Positions 51,536 to 61,078 of a stretch of 64,000 nt of DNA are shown piece after piece. Each line of letters starts with the position of its first letter. Within the stretch, counting starts at the first letter, position 1. The stretch is from Oscillospiraceae bacterium (GTDB lineage: Bacteria; Bacillota; Clostridia; Oscillospirales; Oscillospiraceae): the NCBI GenBank assembly GCA_017540645.1, contig JAFYAQ010000001.1, positions 1-64,000 of the forward strand, in the 5' to 3' direction. The notes under the pieces are model-generated. The model was not told where the DNA came from, searched no databases, and worked only from the letters and a program-made list of their open reading frames with translations. Both the position numbers and the translations under genes were made by a program.

Positions 51536-52781
51536 TACACTGGACAAAAAGCCGAAGGTCTGGAACGTCGGCGTGCTGACCCTGGTGCTGGGCATCGTCC
51601 TGTCGGCGCTGTGGTTTACCGGCGGGGAGGCGCGCGCCGTCGCGATAAGCGCCTCCGTTGCCGTCTATCTGCTGGCGGTCATCGTTCTGCTGATCCGCGG
51701 CTTTTTCCTGCAGCTCCGCTACAACCCCTATTCCTACAACACCGTTATTTACATGGGCTTTTCCCTGTTTCTGCTGGCCCTGCTGCTGATGCAGATCCGT
51801 CTCACCAGTCAGTTGATCCGGCATCCGGCGGAATACGGCGCCTCCGCGATCGTGAACATCCTGCTGGGATCGGCCAAAAACTATATGCTCCTGTCGTCCC
51901 CGTTTCTGTTCCTCTTCTCTGCGGCCCTGTGCGTGTCCAACGTGTCGCTGATCCGCCACGAGGGCTTTCGGACCGTAAACGTGCTGGGGATCATCCTCTC
52001 CTTTCTGCTGATCGGAGGAGTGGTGTTCATCTTTCTCTTCGATTACGCCGTGTCCGGCAGTCAGAGAGAGGTCATGATCCACGATCTGATCACCAATCTG
52101 TTTGCCTCGGTATATCTCTATTTTGAGTGCATGCTCCTGGGCGTCATGGTGGCGGATGCCATCGTGGTGCGCTATGAGCCGGAGCCGGACAAGGATTTCA
52201 TCATCATCCTCGGCTGCGGCATCCGGAAAGACGGCAGCCCCTCGCCGCTTCTGCGCGGCCGGGTCGACCGGGCGCTGGCCTTTGCGGAAAAGCAGGCGGC
52301 GCAGACCGGGAAAGAGCCGGTATTTATCACCTCCGGAGGGCAGGGCCCGGACGAGCCGATCTCCGAGAGCGCCTCCATGACGCGCTATCTGCTGGAAAAG
52401 GGCGTCCCGGCGGAACGGATCCTGGAGGAAAACCGATCCACGGACACCCTGGAGAACATGGCCTTCTCCAAAGAGTTGATCCTCCAAAGGGTCCGGCCGG
52501 GAAAGGAAGCTCCCCGGGGATACTGGCCCTCCCTGGAGGACCCGGAAGCCAAAATCGCCTTTTCCACGACCAACTATCACGTTTTCCGCGGAGGCCTTTG
52601 CGCCCGGCGGGTAAAAATGCGCGCCGTGGGCATGGGCGCCAAAACCAAATGGTACTTCTGGCCCAACGCGGCGGTGCGGGAGTTCGTCGGCCTCCTGACC
52701 GAGCACAGACTGAAGCAGGGCCTTGTCCTGGGCGGAATGGTCGTTTTCTACGTGGTGCTGACGGTCCTGGCCTATCGATAA
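51525..52781 (+). CDS. YdcF/ElyC-family membrane protein (DUF218)
   Basis: The first ~190 residues form about five membrane helices. The C-terminal half is a DUF218 domain: DFIIILGCGIRKDGSPSPLL, ITSGGQGPDEPISES, ENRSTDTLENM and a final helix. ElyC-type proteins act in envelope polysaccharide metabolism. It overlaps the PHP gene, so the two are co-transcribed. No specific function can be given. Confidence 0.85.
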   Translation: MKFDTLDKKPKVWNVGVLTLVLGIVLSALWFTGGEARAVAISASVAVYLLAVIVLLIRGFFLQLRYNPYSYNTVIYMGFSLFLLALLLMQIRLTSQLIRHPAEYGASAIVNILLGSAKNYMLLSSPFLFLFSAALCVSNVSLIRHEGFRTVNVLGIILSFLLIGGVVFIFLFDYAVSGSQREVMIHDLITNLFASVYLYFECMLLGVMVADAIVVRYEPEPDKDFIIILGCGIRKDGSPSPLLRGRVDRALAFAEKQAAQTGKEPVFITSGGQGPDEPISESASMTRYLLEKGVPAERILEENRSTDTLENMAFSKELILQRVRPGKEAPRGYWPSLEDPEAKIAFSTTNYHVFRGGLCARRVKMRAVGMGAKTKWYFWPNAAVREFVGLLTEHRLKQGLVLGGMVVFYVVLTVLAYR

Positions 52782-52884
52782 GGCATCTCCGGCGCCGCAG
52801 AAGCTTTTGCGGCGCTGCGGGCCGATTCAATGAAAAAAAGCGGGGACATCCGACCATGCCCCTGATAAAAGGATGGTAATCATT

Positions 52885-54234
52885 ATGAAAAGAACGAAAA
52901 TCATCGTCGTTTTTCTCCTGTGCGTGCTGCTGCTGACCGGCTGCGGGTCCAAGTCCTCCAATGCCGCGACGCCCTCGCCGGAACCCACGGCGGAGGTGAC
53001 CGCCACGCCGGAGGCCACCGCCACACCGGCACCGACGCCTACCGCCGCGCCGACGGCCACACCCACGGCCACACCCACGGCCGCCCCGACGGCCACGCCC
53101 ACCGCCACGCCCACGGCGACTCCTACGGCCACGCCTACGCCCGCGCCGGAGAAGCCCTTTGTGAAAAAGCATCCGGTAGACGCCACGGTGAGCGAGGGCG
53201 GTTCCTGCTTCTTCGAGGCGGATTACATCAACGCCATCTGGGCGGTGTGGCATTTTGTCAGCCCGGACGGGAAAACCGACCTCAGCTATGAAAACATCGG
53301 CTCCGTATTCCCCTATATGAAGGTCGTAAACGGCATGTACAGCAAGATGGAGCTGAGCAATATTCCTCTCGCCGCCAACGGCTGGAAGGTATACTGCCGC
53401 TACACCAACACCGCCGGGGATTCCGACAGCGCCAGAGCGACCCTGACGGTGACCAATGCCGCGCCCGGAGATTTCCCCGTGGTGGGCTCGTACATGGATT
53501 CCGTCTCCCAGCGGGCAAGCATGGAGATCACCGGCTACCCCGGCGCGTACAGCGCGAAGATCCATTGGGGCAGCAGCGCCTGGGAATCCACTGAGTGGGT
53601 GTTCAGCGGCAGCTTTGACACCAGCGGAGTGATGCGCTTTAACAATGCCACCAAGTACAACGTGGTCTATGACTCCGCCGGCCGGGAGACCCGCACCACC
53701 GTTTATTCCAACGGCTCGGGCACATTGACCTATTCCCGGGCGACGGATTCCATCGCCTGGAACGACGGCTATGGCACCACCGGAAACTTCGTTCGATCCT
53801 CCCAGCCGACGCCCACGCCGACCCCCGCGGTGAACCGCTGGACCGAGACCACCGACCTGAACGCCGCTGTCTCCAACTCCGGTGTGGAATTCCATCCCCC
53901 CATCCCCGAGGCGCTGCCCAACGGGGTCTCCCTGGATATCTACCGCAGCATGCCCGGCGTCATCGAGGCCCGGTACAGCAGCGGAACCATGCTCATCCGG
54001 AAATCCAACACCCTCAGCGGCAGCGACCTGAGCGGCGACGTGAACTCTTACTCCCAGACCTGGGACCACGGCTTTAAAAATGTGGGCAACGTCCGCTGCC
54101 GGGGCAACGGGACGCTCGTCAACGAGGCCACCTTCTCCGCCGGCGGGTATAACTATTCGATCTCCTATCTCCCCGGCCGGGAGGGCCAGGGCCTGACGCT
54201 GGACCAGATCAACTCCATCATCCAGGGTATGTGA
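52885..54234 (+). CDS. lipoprotein with Pro-Thr-Ala repeat linker
   Basis: The ATG 52885 starts a signal with lipobox LLLTGC. The next ~60 residues are a low-complexity linker of repeated PTATPTAAP units (53030-53150). Then comes an Ig-like segment with HPVDATVSEGG and TNTAGDSDSARATLTV, followed by the ~100-residue WGSSAWE domain (YDSAGRETRTTVYSNGSGTLTY, SIAWNDG) and a C-terminal part. The domain is shared with the lipoprotein at 45775. The linker may span the cell wall. Repeat number is probably variable because the DNA itself is repetitive. Confidence 0.82.
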   Translation: MKRTKIIVVFLLCVLLLTGCGSKSSNAATPSPEPTAEVTATPEATATPAPTPTAAPTATPTATPTAAPTATPTATPTATPTATPTPAPEKPFVKKHPVDATVSEGGSCFFEADYINAIWAVWHFVSPDGKTDLSYENIGSVFPYMKVVNGMYSKMELSNIPLAANGWKVYCRYTNTAGDSDSARATLTVTNAAPGDFPVVGSYMDSVSQRASMEITGYPGAYSAKIHWGSSAWESTEWVFSGSFDTSGVMRFNNATKYNVVYDSAGRETRTTVYSNGSGTLTYSRATDSIAWNDGYGTTGNFVRSSQPTPTPTPAVNRWTETTDLNAAVSNSGVEFHPPIPEALPNGVSLDIYRSMPGVIEARYSSGTMLIRKSNTLSGSDLSGDVNSYSQTWDHGFKNVGNVRCRGNGTLVNEATFSAGGYNYSISYLPGREGQGLTLDQINSIIQGM

Positions 54235-54265
54235 ACCGAAAACCGGATGCTCGTCGGGTGTATAT

Positions 54266-56038
54266 ATGAACGAACAGGCTGCCAATGCGAAAACCGTGAC
54301 CCGGCTGCTGTTTCGGCTGCTGCCGGTCCAAATCCTGCTGGCGTCGGTGAACTCGGTGAACGGCATCGTTTCCAGCTATTTTGCCAGCAACTACGTGGGT
54401 GTGGAGGCAATGAGCGCCGTGGGTCTCTACAGTCCCATCGGCATGCTGATCACCTCCGTCAACGCCATCCTTGTGGGCGGCTCCGTGATCCTGAGCGGAG
54501 AATACATGGGGAAAAACCAGCGGGACAAGCTGCAGGGCGTTTTCTCTTTGAATCTGACGGTAACCTCCCTGATCGCCGCGATCTTTACGCTTATCCTCCT
54601 GACGGCAGGACTCTTTGATCTCACCGGCTTTCTCACGGAAGACCGGGCGGTGCGTCAGCTGCTGGACCGCTACCTGATCGGACAGGCCATCGGTGTTCTC
54701 CCGCTTATGCTCGGCGGCTCGTTTTCCTCGTTCCTGTCTCTGGAGAACCGGGGAAAACGGACGCTGACGGCGAGCATCGTGTATATCGCCGTCAATGTGC
54801 TCCTGAACCTTCTCTTTGTCGGGCTGCTGCACCTGGAGGCGCTGGGCCTGGCTCTGGCCTCTTCCCTTGGCCTCTGGGTGTTCCTGGGCGTACAGATCCA
54901 GTATTATTTGTCCGGACGCTCCTTTCTTCGCGTCCGGACCGGAGCCCTTGTCTGGCGTGAGTGCGGAGAGATCTTTCGCATCGGCGTACCGGGAGCTCTC
55001 TCCAATCTCTATCAGACGGCCAGAGGCCTCATCGTCAACCGGCTGCTGGTGGTGTTCGTGGGAAGCGTGGGCATCTCGGCCTTCGCCGCGGCCAACAATC
55101 TGCTGACCGTCGTCTGGTCCATCCCGATAGGCATGCTGGCCGTGTCCCGTATGCTCATCAGCGTCAGCGTGGGGGAGGAGGACCGGCAGACTCTTGCGGA
55201 CGTGATGCGGGTCATGTTCCGCCGCTTCCTGCCCCTGCAGGGTCTGGTTTCCGCCTGCATCATCCTCTGCTCCGTTCCTTTGACGAGGATCTTCTTCCGG
55301 GATCCCTCTGAACCCGTTTATATGATGACCGTGTGGGGTCTGCGCATCCTGCCCTTGTGCATGCCGCTGAGCATCATCTACATGCACTTCGTCTGCTACG
55401 GCCAGGCCTCCGGCAAGCATGCCCTGGTGCACCTGCTGAGTTTTCTGGACGGCGTGGGCTGTGTGGCCGGCTTCACGGCGCTGCTGATCCGCTCTTTGGG
55501 GGTGAACAGCGTGTATATCGCCAATGTGCTCAACGGGGTCGTCACAACGCTGGTGATCATCGCGTACGCATGGATGAAAAAGAAACGCCTCCCCCGGAAC
55601 ATGGATGAGCTGATGGTCATCCCCGATGATTTCGGCGCGCCGCCCAGCGAGCGCATGGATCTGAGCGTCAGGAGCACGGAAGAGGTCGTCCGCGTTGCCG
55701 AGCAGGTCCAGCGCTTCTGTCTTGAGCGCGGCGTCGATTCCCGCCGGGCGTATCTGGCCGGACTGTCCATGGAGGAAATGGCGGGCAATATTGTGGATCA
55801 CGGTTTTACCAAGGACCGCAAGCCCCATTCCGTGGATGTGCGGGTGGTGCATAAGGGTGACGACGTGATACTGCGCATCAAGGATGACTGCGTGCCCTTT
55901 GACCCCGTCGAGCGGCAGAAGCTCGCCGAGGGCGGCGAAATCGGCAAAAACATCGGTATCCGCCTGATTTTCAAAATCGCGCGGGCCCTGCAGTATCAAA
56001 ATATCCTGGGTCTGAACGTGCTGACGATCCGGATCTGA
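54266..56038 (+). CDS. MATE-family transporter fused to an RsbW-type HATPase
   Basis: Residues ~1-440 form a twelve-helix MATE (NorM-like) protein beginning NAKTVTRLLFRLLPVQILL. After the last helix, residues ~455-590 are a GHKL ATPase: RSTEEVVRVAEQVQRFCLE, GLSMEEMAGNIVDHG with the N-box, and RIKDDCVPFDP with the ATP-binding aspartate, then GIRLIFKIA. The HATPase half resembles anti-sigma serine kinases, so the transporter may be regulated by the STAS proteins of this cluster. The fusion is continuous in one frame with no internal stop. Confidence 0.9.
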   Translation: MNEQAANAKTVTRLLFRLLPVQILLASVNSVNGIVSSYFASNYVGVEAMSAVGLYSPIGMLITSVNAILVGGSVILSGEYMGKNQRDKLQGVFSLNLTVTSLIAAIFTLILLTAGLFDLTGFLTEDRAVRQLLDRYLIGQAIGVLPLMLGGSFSSFLSLENRGKRTLTASIVYIAVNVLLNLLFVGLLHLEALGLALASSLGLWVFLGVQIQYYLSGRSFLRVRTGALVWRECGEIFRIGVPGALSNLYQTARGLIVNRLLVVFVGSVGISAFAAANNLLTVVWSIPIGMLAVSRMLISVSVGEEDRQTLADVMRVMFRRFLPLQGLVSACIILCSVPLTRIFFRDPSEPVYMMTVWGLRILPLCMPLSIIYMHFVCYGQASGKHALVHLLSFLDGVGCVAGFTALLIRSLGVNSVYIANVLNGVVTTLVIIAYAWMKKKRLPRNMDELMVIPDDFGAPPSERMDLSVRSTEEVVRVAEQVQRFCLERGVDSRRAYLAGLSMEEMAGNIVDHGFTKDRKPHSVDVRVVHKGDDVILRIKDDCVPFDPVERQKLAEGGEIGKNIGIRLIFKIARALQYQNILGLNVLTIRI

Positions 56039-56144
56039 ACGATCCGGCGGGGCTCATTTGCGCCCGGACAGACAAATCCTCGCCCCCTGTCCGGCGGCCG
56101 GGGTCCCATCGTGATCGCGGGTGCTTAAGAAAAGGGATGAAAAA

Positions 56145-56951
56145 ATGGGGATCCCCATCGAAAAACTGCATACGGACCGTTTTTCCATGGACTTTTTCCG
56201 CTTCGGAACGGGGGATAAAACTCTGGTGATCCTGCCGGGCCTGAGCGTCCAGAGCGTCATGGGCGCGGCCGACGCGGTGGCGGAAGCCTATCGGTCTTTG
56301 ACGGATCGTTACACCATCTACCTGTTTGACCGCCGCGCGGAGCTTCCCCCGGGCTATTCCGTCCGGGACATGGCCCGGGACACGGCGGAGGCTTTTCAGG
56401 CGCTGGGCCTTCAGAAGGTCAGCCTGTTCGGCGCGTCCCAGGGCGGTATGATGGCCCTGGTGATCGCCGTCGAGTACCCGGAGCTGGTGGGCAAGCTGGT
56501 GCTGGGCTCCACTTCGGCCCATGTAAAGGACGAGCAATACCGGGTCATCGAGGAATGGGTCCGTCTGGCGAGAGCCGGGGACCGGGAGGGTCTGTACCTC
56601 GCCTTCGGCCGGGAGATCTATCCGTCGGCCGTTTTCGACCAGTACCGGGAGGCCCTGCTCGCGGCGGCCGGGACGGTGACGGACGCGGACCTCCGCCGCT
56701 TTATCATCCTGGCGGAGGGGACAAGGGACTTTGACATCGTTTCGGATCTGGACAAAATCCAATGCCCGGTCCTGGCTCTCGGCGTATTTGAGGACAGCGT
56801 CCTGGATTCGGACGCCACCATGGAGATCGCCGAAAAGCTGGACGATCGGAGGGATTTCCGGCTCTACATGTACACCGGATACGGGCATGCCGCCTTTGAC
56901 ACGGCGCCGGATTACAAGCAGCGGATCCTCCGATTTCTTGAGCAGCCCTAA
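56145..56951 (+). CDS. alpha/beta hydrolase
   Basis: The ATG 56145 has AAAAGGG 8 bases upstream. The 268-residue protein has the hydrolase fold with nucleophile elbow FGASQGGMMAL (serine), a DRRAELPPG loop, an acid in GVFEDSVLD, and histidine in TGYGHAAFD. The substrate is unknown. It precedes the VanX-like gene by 20 bases and may form an operon with it. Confidence 0.88.
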   Translation: MGIPIEKLHTDRFSMDFFRFGTGDKTLVILPGLSVQSVMGAADAVAEAYRSLTDRYTIYLFDRRAELPPGYSVRDMARDTAEAFQALGLQKVSLFGASQGGMMALVIAVEYPELVGKLVLGSTSAHVKDEQYRVIEEWVRLARAGDREGLYLAFGREIYPSAVFDQYREALLAAAGTVTDADLRRFIILAEGTRDFDIVSDLDKIQCPVLALGVFEDSVLDSDATMEIAEKLDDRRDFRLYMYTGYGHAAFDTAPDYKQRILRFLEQP

Positions 56952-56971
56952 GAACACCGAGGGAGCAAAAC

Positions 56972-57631
56972 ATGAGAACAGAGTATAAAAACGACGTCAC
57001 CATGGACCCCTCGGGCTTTGTGGTGCTGGCGGATTACGTCCCGAACATCGTGCAGGAGATCCGCTACTATTCCACCTATAATTTCATCGGCGAGCGGATC
57101 GACGGCTATGAGGAGCCCTGCGCCCTGCTGACGATCGAGGCGGCCCGGGCGCTGAAATCCGTCAGCAGCGAGGTCTTTGTACTGGGCTATCGGCTCAAGG
57201 TCTTCGACGCCTATCGCCCGGCCTGCGCGGTGAAGCAGTTCGTCCTCTGGGGCATCGAGGATCAGGATGTGCGCATGAAGCCCTATTTTTACCCGGAGCT
57301 GGAAAAACAGGAGCTGTTTGCCAAGGGCTATATCGCAAAACTCTCCAGCCACAGCCGGGGCAGCGCCGTCGACCTGACCCTGCTGGACATGAAGACCGGC
57401 AAGGAGGTCGATATGGGCAGTCCCTTCGACCTGTTCAGCGGGCTGTCCCACCCGGATTGCCGGGATGTCACCGAGGAGCAGTTTGAAAACCGGATGCTCC
57501 TGCAGCGCGTCATGGTCCGCAGCGGCTTCCGTCCCATCGACTGCGAGTGGTGGCATTTTTCCCTGGAAAACGAGCCCTATCCGGACACCTATTTCAATTT
57601 CCCCGTTTCCTCGGCGTATCTAAGACGATAA
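56972..57631 (+). CDS. D-alanyl-D-alanine dipeptidase (VanX-like, M15D)
   Basis: The 219-residue protein has the zinc-binding SxHxxGxAxD as SSHSRGSAVDLTL and EWWHF near the end, and a KVFDAYRPA substrate-binding stretch. Enzymes of this family cleave D-Ala-D-Ala dipeptide. Without vanH or vanA nearby, a role in cell-wall recycling is more likely than glycopeptide resistance. No signal peptide; cytoplasmic. Confidence 0.9.
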   Translation: MRTEYKNDVTMDPSGFVVLADYVPNIVQEIRYYSTYNFIGERIDGYEEPCALLTIEAARALKSVSSEVFVLGYRLKVFDAYRPACAVKQFVLWGIEDQDVRMKPYFYPELEKQELFAKGYIAKLSSHSRGSAVDLTLLDMKTGKEVDMGSPFDLFSGLSHPDCRDVTEEQFENRMLLQRVMVRSGFRPIDCEWWHFSLENEPYPDTYFNFPVSSAYLRR

Positions 57632-57662
57632 ATGATAAGAATAGTTTGAAAGAGAGCTGCTT

Positions 57663-59024
57663 ATGGATTCCTTGACCGTATTCGCCCTGATCCTCTTCCT
57701 CGTGACCTATGTGCTGATGTTCTCGCTGCAGAAGCTGCGGCCCTATATCGCCCTGGCCTCCGCCGCCGTCTTTATCCTCGTCGGCAGTCTGGGCCTCTTT
57801 CCCGGCTTCCGCTATACCCTGCCGGACGCCCTGAGAGAGATCGACTGGAACGTGATCATGATGATCGTGGGCACCATGGGCACGGTCTATTTCTTCATTG
57901 AATCGAAGATGCCCATGCTTTTGAGCGATATCATCGTCTCCCATGTCCACTCCGTCAAGTGGATGATCTTTGCCATGTCCCTGTTCGCGGGGATCATTTC
58001 CGCTTTCGTGGACAATGTGGCCACCGTGCTGATGGTAGCCCCCGTGGCCCTGGCCGTGTGCAAAAAGCTGGATATCTCCCCGGTGCCGGCCATCATCTGC
58101 ATCGCGGTTTCCTCCAATCTCCAGGGCGCGGCCACTCTGGTGGGTGATACCACCTCCATCCTGCTGGCCAAGGCGGCCGGTCTGGATTTCATGGACTTCT
58201 TCTTTGTGCAGGGCAAGCCCGGCATGTTCTTTGTCACGGAGGCCGGCGCGCTGGCCGCGGCGATGATCATCCTCTGGATGTTCCGCCGGGAGAACCAGCG
58301 CATCGACGTCCACGACCGCACGTCCGTGGAGGACAAGGTCCCCACCTGGCTGCTGTGCCTGACGGTGCTGAGCCTGATCGCGGTGTCCTTTATCCCCTAC
58401 GCCGACAACGCCGCACCGGGTCAGTTTTATAAGCCGGATATCACCAACGGCCTGATCTGCATGCTCTTCTTCCTGGGCGGTCTCATCCGCCAGCTGATCC
58501 GCAAACGCAGCACCGCGGTGCTGCGCGGTGTGCTGGGAGAGATCGACTACTACACCATCGCCCTGCTGATCGGCCTGTTCATCGTCATCGGCGGCATCAG
58601 CGAGGCGGGCCTGATCGATCGGATCGGCGTCACCCTGGCCAAGCTCAGCGGGACCGGCTCCCGGGGCTCCATCTTCCTGGTCTACACGGTGATCGTGTGG
58701 ATGAGCGTGCTGCTCTCCGCCTTCATCGACAACATCCCCTACACCGCCACGATGCTCCCTGTGGTGGCGGTCATCACCCAGCGGCTCTCCGCTGCCGGCG
58801 GGATCGACGTCAGCCCCAACCTGCTGTACTTCGGACTGCTGGTGGGCGCCACCCTGGGCGGCAATCTGACCCCCATCGGGGCCAGCGCCAATATCACCGG
58901 CATCGGCATCCTGCGCAAGGAGGGCTATCAGGTCTCCTCCGGCGCTTTCATGAAATACGGCGTGCCCTTCACCCTGACCGCCGTTACCACAGGCTATCTG
59001 CTCATCTGGCTCATCTGGATGTGA
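57663..59024 (+). CDS. ArsB/NhaD-type ion transporter (IT superfamily)
   Basis: The 453-residue protein has ten to twelve membrane segments and two inverted-repeat signatures: FVDNVATVLMVAPVALA with LQGAATLVGDTTSILLAK, and FIDNIPYTATMLPVVA with GGNLTPIGASANITG. These are the substrate hairpins of the ion transporter superfamily (ArsB, NhaD, CitM). Ion specificity cannot be read from the sequence. A bidirectional terminator follows the gene. Confidence 0.88.
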   Translation: MDSLTVFALILFLVTYVLMFSLQKLRPYIALASAAVFILVGSLGLFPGFRYTLPDALREIDWNVIMMIVGTMGTVYFFIESKMPMLLSDIIVSHVHSVKWMIFAMSLFAGIISAFVDNVATVLMVAPVALAVCKKLDISPVPAIICIAVSSNLQGAATLVGDTTSILLAKAAGLDFMDFFFVQGKPGMFFVTEAGALAAAMIILWMFRRENQRIDVHDRTSVEDKVPTWLLCLTVLSLIAVSFIPYADNAAPGQFYKPDITNGLICMLFFLGGLIRQLIRKRSTAVLRGVLGEIDYYTIALLIGLFIVIGGISEAGLIDRIGVTLAKLSGTGSRGSIFLVYTVIVWMSVLLSAFIDNIPYTATMLPVVAVITQRLSAAGGIDVSPNLLYFGLLVGATLGGNLTPIGASANITGIGILRKEGYQVSSGAFMKYGVPFTLTAVTTGYLLIWLIWM

Positions 59025-59044
59025 ATCTTCCGGTTTGAATCGAT

Positions 59045-59088
59045 AAAAAGATCGGGGGCAGCTTTTGCAGCTGCCCCCGATCTTTTTA
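59045..59088. terminator. bidirectional terminator between convergent genes
   Basis: AGATCGGGGGCAGC (59049-59062) and GCTGCCCCCGATCT (59070-59083) form a perfect 14-bp stem, flanked by A5 upstream and T5 downstream. Confidence 0.92.
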
Positions 59089-60300
59089 TTGCTTTTCCGG
59101 TGTCGTTATTCGTTTTTCCTTGCTGTAAAGGAGCACCGAGTCGCCCTCCATCAGCTTCATGCTGCCGTGGGGGACCAGCATGGTGCCGCGGCGGCGTACC
59201 ATGACGATGTGGGTCTGCCGGGAGATGTCCAGATCCCGGATGGCGCAGCCGTTCCACTCGTGCCGGTGTCCCAGGGTCACCTCCCGGAGGTTGACGGGCT
59301 GGTCGTTTTTCAGCCCCTCGGCGCAGAGAGACAGCCGGTCACCGGGGCTGAGGACCACATCCCCCCGGGGCACGATCAGTTCCCCGCCGCGCCGTACCGC
59401 CGCGATCAGCAGGCCCCGGGGCAGTAGAAGATCCTTGATGGTTTTCCCTGCCCAGGAGTCCTTGGCGCCCAGCTCCACCGTAACAAAATTCAGGTCCTGC
59501 TCCCGGGCATAGTCCCCCAGGCGCTTGAACTGGGAGTACTGCTCCACAAAGCCGGCGGAAAGAATGCCGGTGGGGATGGCCACCATCAAAACGCCCAGGA
59601 AGGTGATAACGATGCTCACGGCCTTGCCCAGGGGCGTGATGGGGTAGATATCGCCGTAGCCCACGGTCAGCAGCGTGGACACCGACCACCAGATGCCGGA
59701 GAAGGCGTTCTGAAAAACCTCCGGCTGGGCCTCGTGCTCCAGGGAGTACATGCACAGGCTGGAGGCCAGCATCAGCACCGAAATGATGAACACCGAGGAC
59801 AGGAGCTGCTGTTTTTTGTTGACGATGACCTCCGTGATCACATTCAGGGAATCGTAGTAGGCATTGATGCGGAAGAGCCGAAAGATCCGGGCGATGCGGA
59901 AGAGCCGGAACACCACCGCCCCCGCCGGGAAAAAGAAGGGCAGATAATAGGGCAGAAAGGACAGCAGGTCCACGATCCCCGCAAAGGAGAAGGCATAGCG
60001 CGCCAGCGAAGGCCCCTCCGGCAGATCGGGATACAGATTGTTGGCGGTAAAGAGCCGCAGCACATAATCCAGGGCAAAAAACGCCACCGTGACCGCCTCG
60101 ATGCCGGAAAACAGCGGGCCGTAGACGCTCTCCACGCTCTCAAAGGTCTGGAGGATGGCAACGGCGAGGTTGGTGACCAGCGCCAGGGTGCTGATCACGT
60201 CATAGCCGCTGTTGATGGGATCGTCCACAATGCCGACGGAAACCATCCGGTATACCCTCTGACGAAACAGGGTAAAGCTTCTTTTTTTCTCCGCGTCCAT
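59086..60300 (-). CDS. voltage-gated K+ channel-like protein with C-terminal TrkA-C domains
   Basis: The 404-residue protein has six helices in voltage-channel order, an S4-like arginine ladder RLFRIARIFRLFRI, and the selectivity filter TVGYGD before the last helix. The C-terminal ~170 residues carry two TrkA-C-like segments (GLLIAAVRRGGELIVPRGD and THIVMVRRRGTMLVPHG), which bind ligands such as cyclic dinucleotides in other channels. The ATG 60300 has GGAGGTG 7 bases upstream. Confidence 0.9.
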   Translation of the reverse strand: MDAEKKRSFTLFRQRVYRMVSVGIVDDPINSGYDVISTLALVTNLAVAILQTFESVESVYGPLFSGIEAVTVAFFALDYVLRLFTANNLYPDLPEGPSLARYAFSFAGIVDLLSFLPYYLPFFFPAGAVVFRLFRIARIFRLFRINAYYDSLNVITEVIVNKKQQLLSSVFIISVLMLASSLCMYSLEHEAQPEVFQNAFSGIWWSVSTLLTVGYGDIYPITPLGKAVSIVITFLGVLMVAIPTGILSAGFVEQYSQFKRLGDYAREQDLNFVTVELGAKDSWAGKTIKDLLLPRGLLIAAVRRGGELIVPRGDVVLSPGDRLSLCAEGLKNDQPVNLREVTLGHRHEWNGCAIRDLDISRQTHIVMVRRRGTMLVPHGSMKLMEGDSVLLYSKEKRITTPEKQ

Positions 60301-60404
60301 GCCCGGCACCTCCGTCAATTCAAACCGTGATTCCTATGTCCATCTTACGCCGGAGCGGCAAAAACGCAAGAAAAATTTGTGCAACGCGGGTCTGTCCGCG
60401 CAAA

Positions 60405-60459
60405 ATGCTCCCTCCGCAGGGGACAGCCTGCGCTGAAGCTGTCCCTGCGGAGGGAGCAT
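60405..60459 (-). terminator. long hairpin after otnC
   Basis: The stretch 60405-60427 pairs with 60438-60459 over about 22 bp with one bulged G. Read on the minus strand it is followed by ATTTT, so it can end the otnK-otnC transcript. Confidence 0.65.
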
Positions 60460-60487
60460 ATCACTCTTTATTCAGAAGCGGGCAGGG

Positions 60488-61078
60488 TCACATCCCCGCT
60501 CTCCGAAGCTCCCAGGCGATGCGGGCGCTCTCCTCCAGCTCCTCCAGATTATAGAACGCCTCCATGATATCGGCCCCCGGGACCACCGGCCCGTGCTGCC
60601 GCAGAAGGAAACCGTCGCTGAAGGGCACCCGGGCCCGAAAGGCCGCAAACAGGGCCTCCGAGCCGGGCCGCTCGTAGGGCACGGCGCCCACGCTCCCCAG
60701 CTTCATGCGGAGATAGGGCGTATGGGGAGGGATGCAGTCTCTGTCCTCATCCCCCACGGCAAAGCTCCACAGCACGCTGTAGCTGCTGTGGGTGTGGATC
60801 ACCGCGCCGATCTCCGGGGATTTTTCGTACAGGGCCAGGTGCAGCGGCCATTCCTTGCTGGGCTTGCGGTCGGAGAGAGGCTTCCCGTCCATTCCTATGG
60901 GGACAAGATCCTCCTCCCGCAGCCGGCCGAAGCAGGTCCCGCTGGCCGTGATGTACACAGTATCCCCCACGCGAACGCTGAGATTCGCGCTGGAGCCCGC
61001 CGTCTTGCCCCGCTCAAAAAGGCTGTGGGCGACCCAAACGGCGTCGCGCAGCTCCTGATCCGGATTCTGTCGGTTCAT
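60488..61078 (-). CDS. otnC: class II aldolase (3-oxo-tetronate-4-phosphate decarboxylase, OtnC-type)
   Basis: The 196-residue protein starts MNRQNPDQELRDAVWVAHSL and has the class II aldolase motifs GKTAGSSANLSVR, TASGTCFGRL, the zinc pair VIHTHSSYS and a third histidine in LLRQHGPVV. With an OtnK-type kinase overlapping it upstream, it should decarboxylate 3-oxo-tetronate 4-phosphate to dihydroxyacetone phosphate. The start overlaps the stop of otnK (ATGA). Confidence 0.85.
   Translation of the reverse strand: MNRQNPDQELRDAVWVAHSLFERGKTAGSSANLSVRVGDTVYITASGTCFGRLREEDLVPIGMDGKPLSDRKPSKEWPLHLALYEKSPEIGAVIHTHSSYSVLWSFAVGDEDRDCIPPHTPYLRMKLGSVGAVPYERPGSEALFAAFRARVPFSDGFLLRQHGPVVPGADIMEAFYNLEELEESARIAWELRRAGM

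Noticed and set aside
56972..57631. Glycopeptide resistance by the VanX-like dipeptidase
   Set aside because: No VanH, VanA/B or VanRS genes are in the neighbourhood; M15D dipeptidases also occur in wall recycling.
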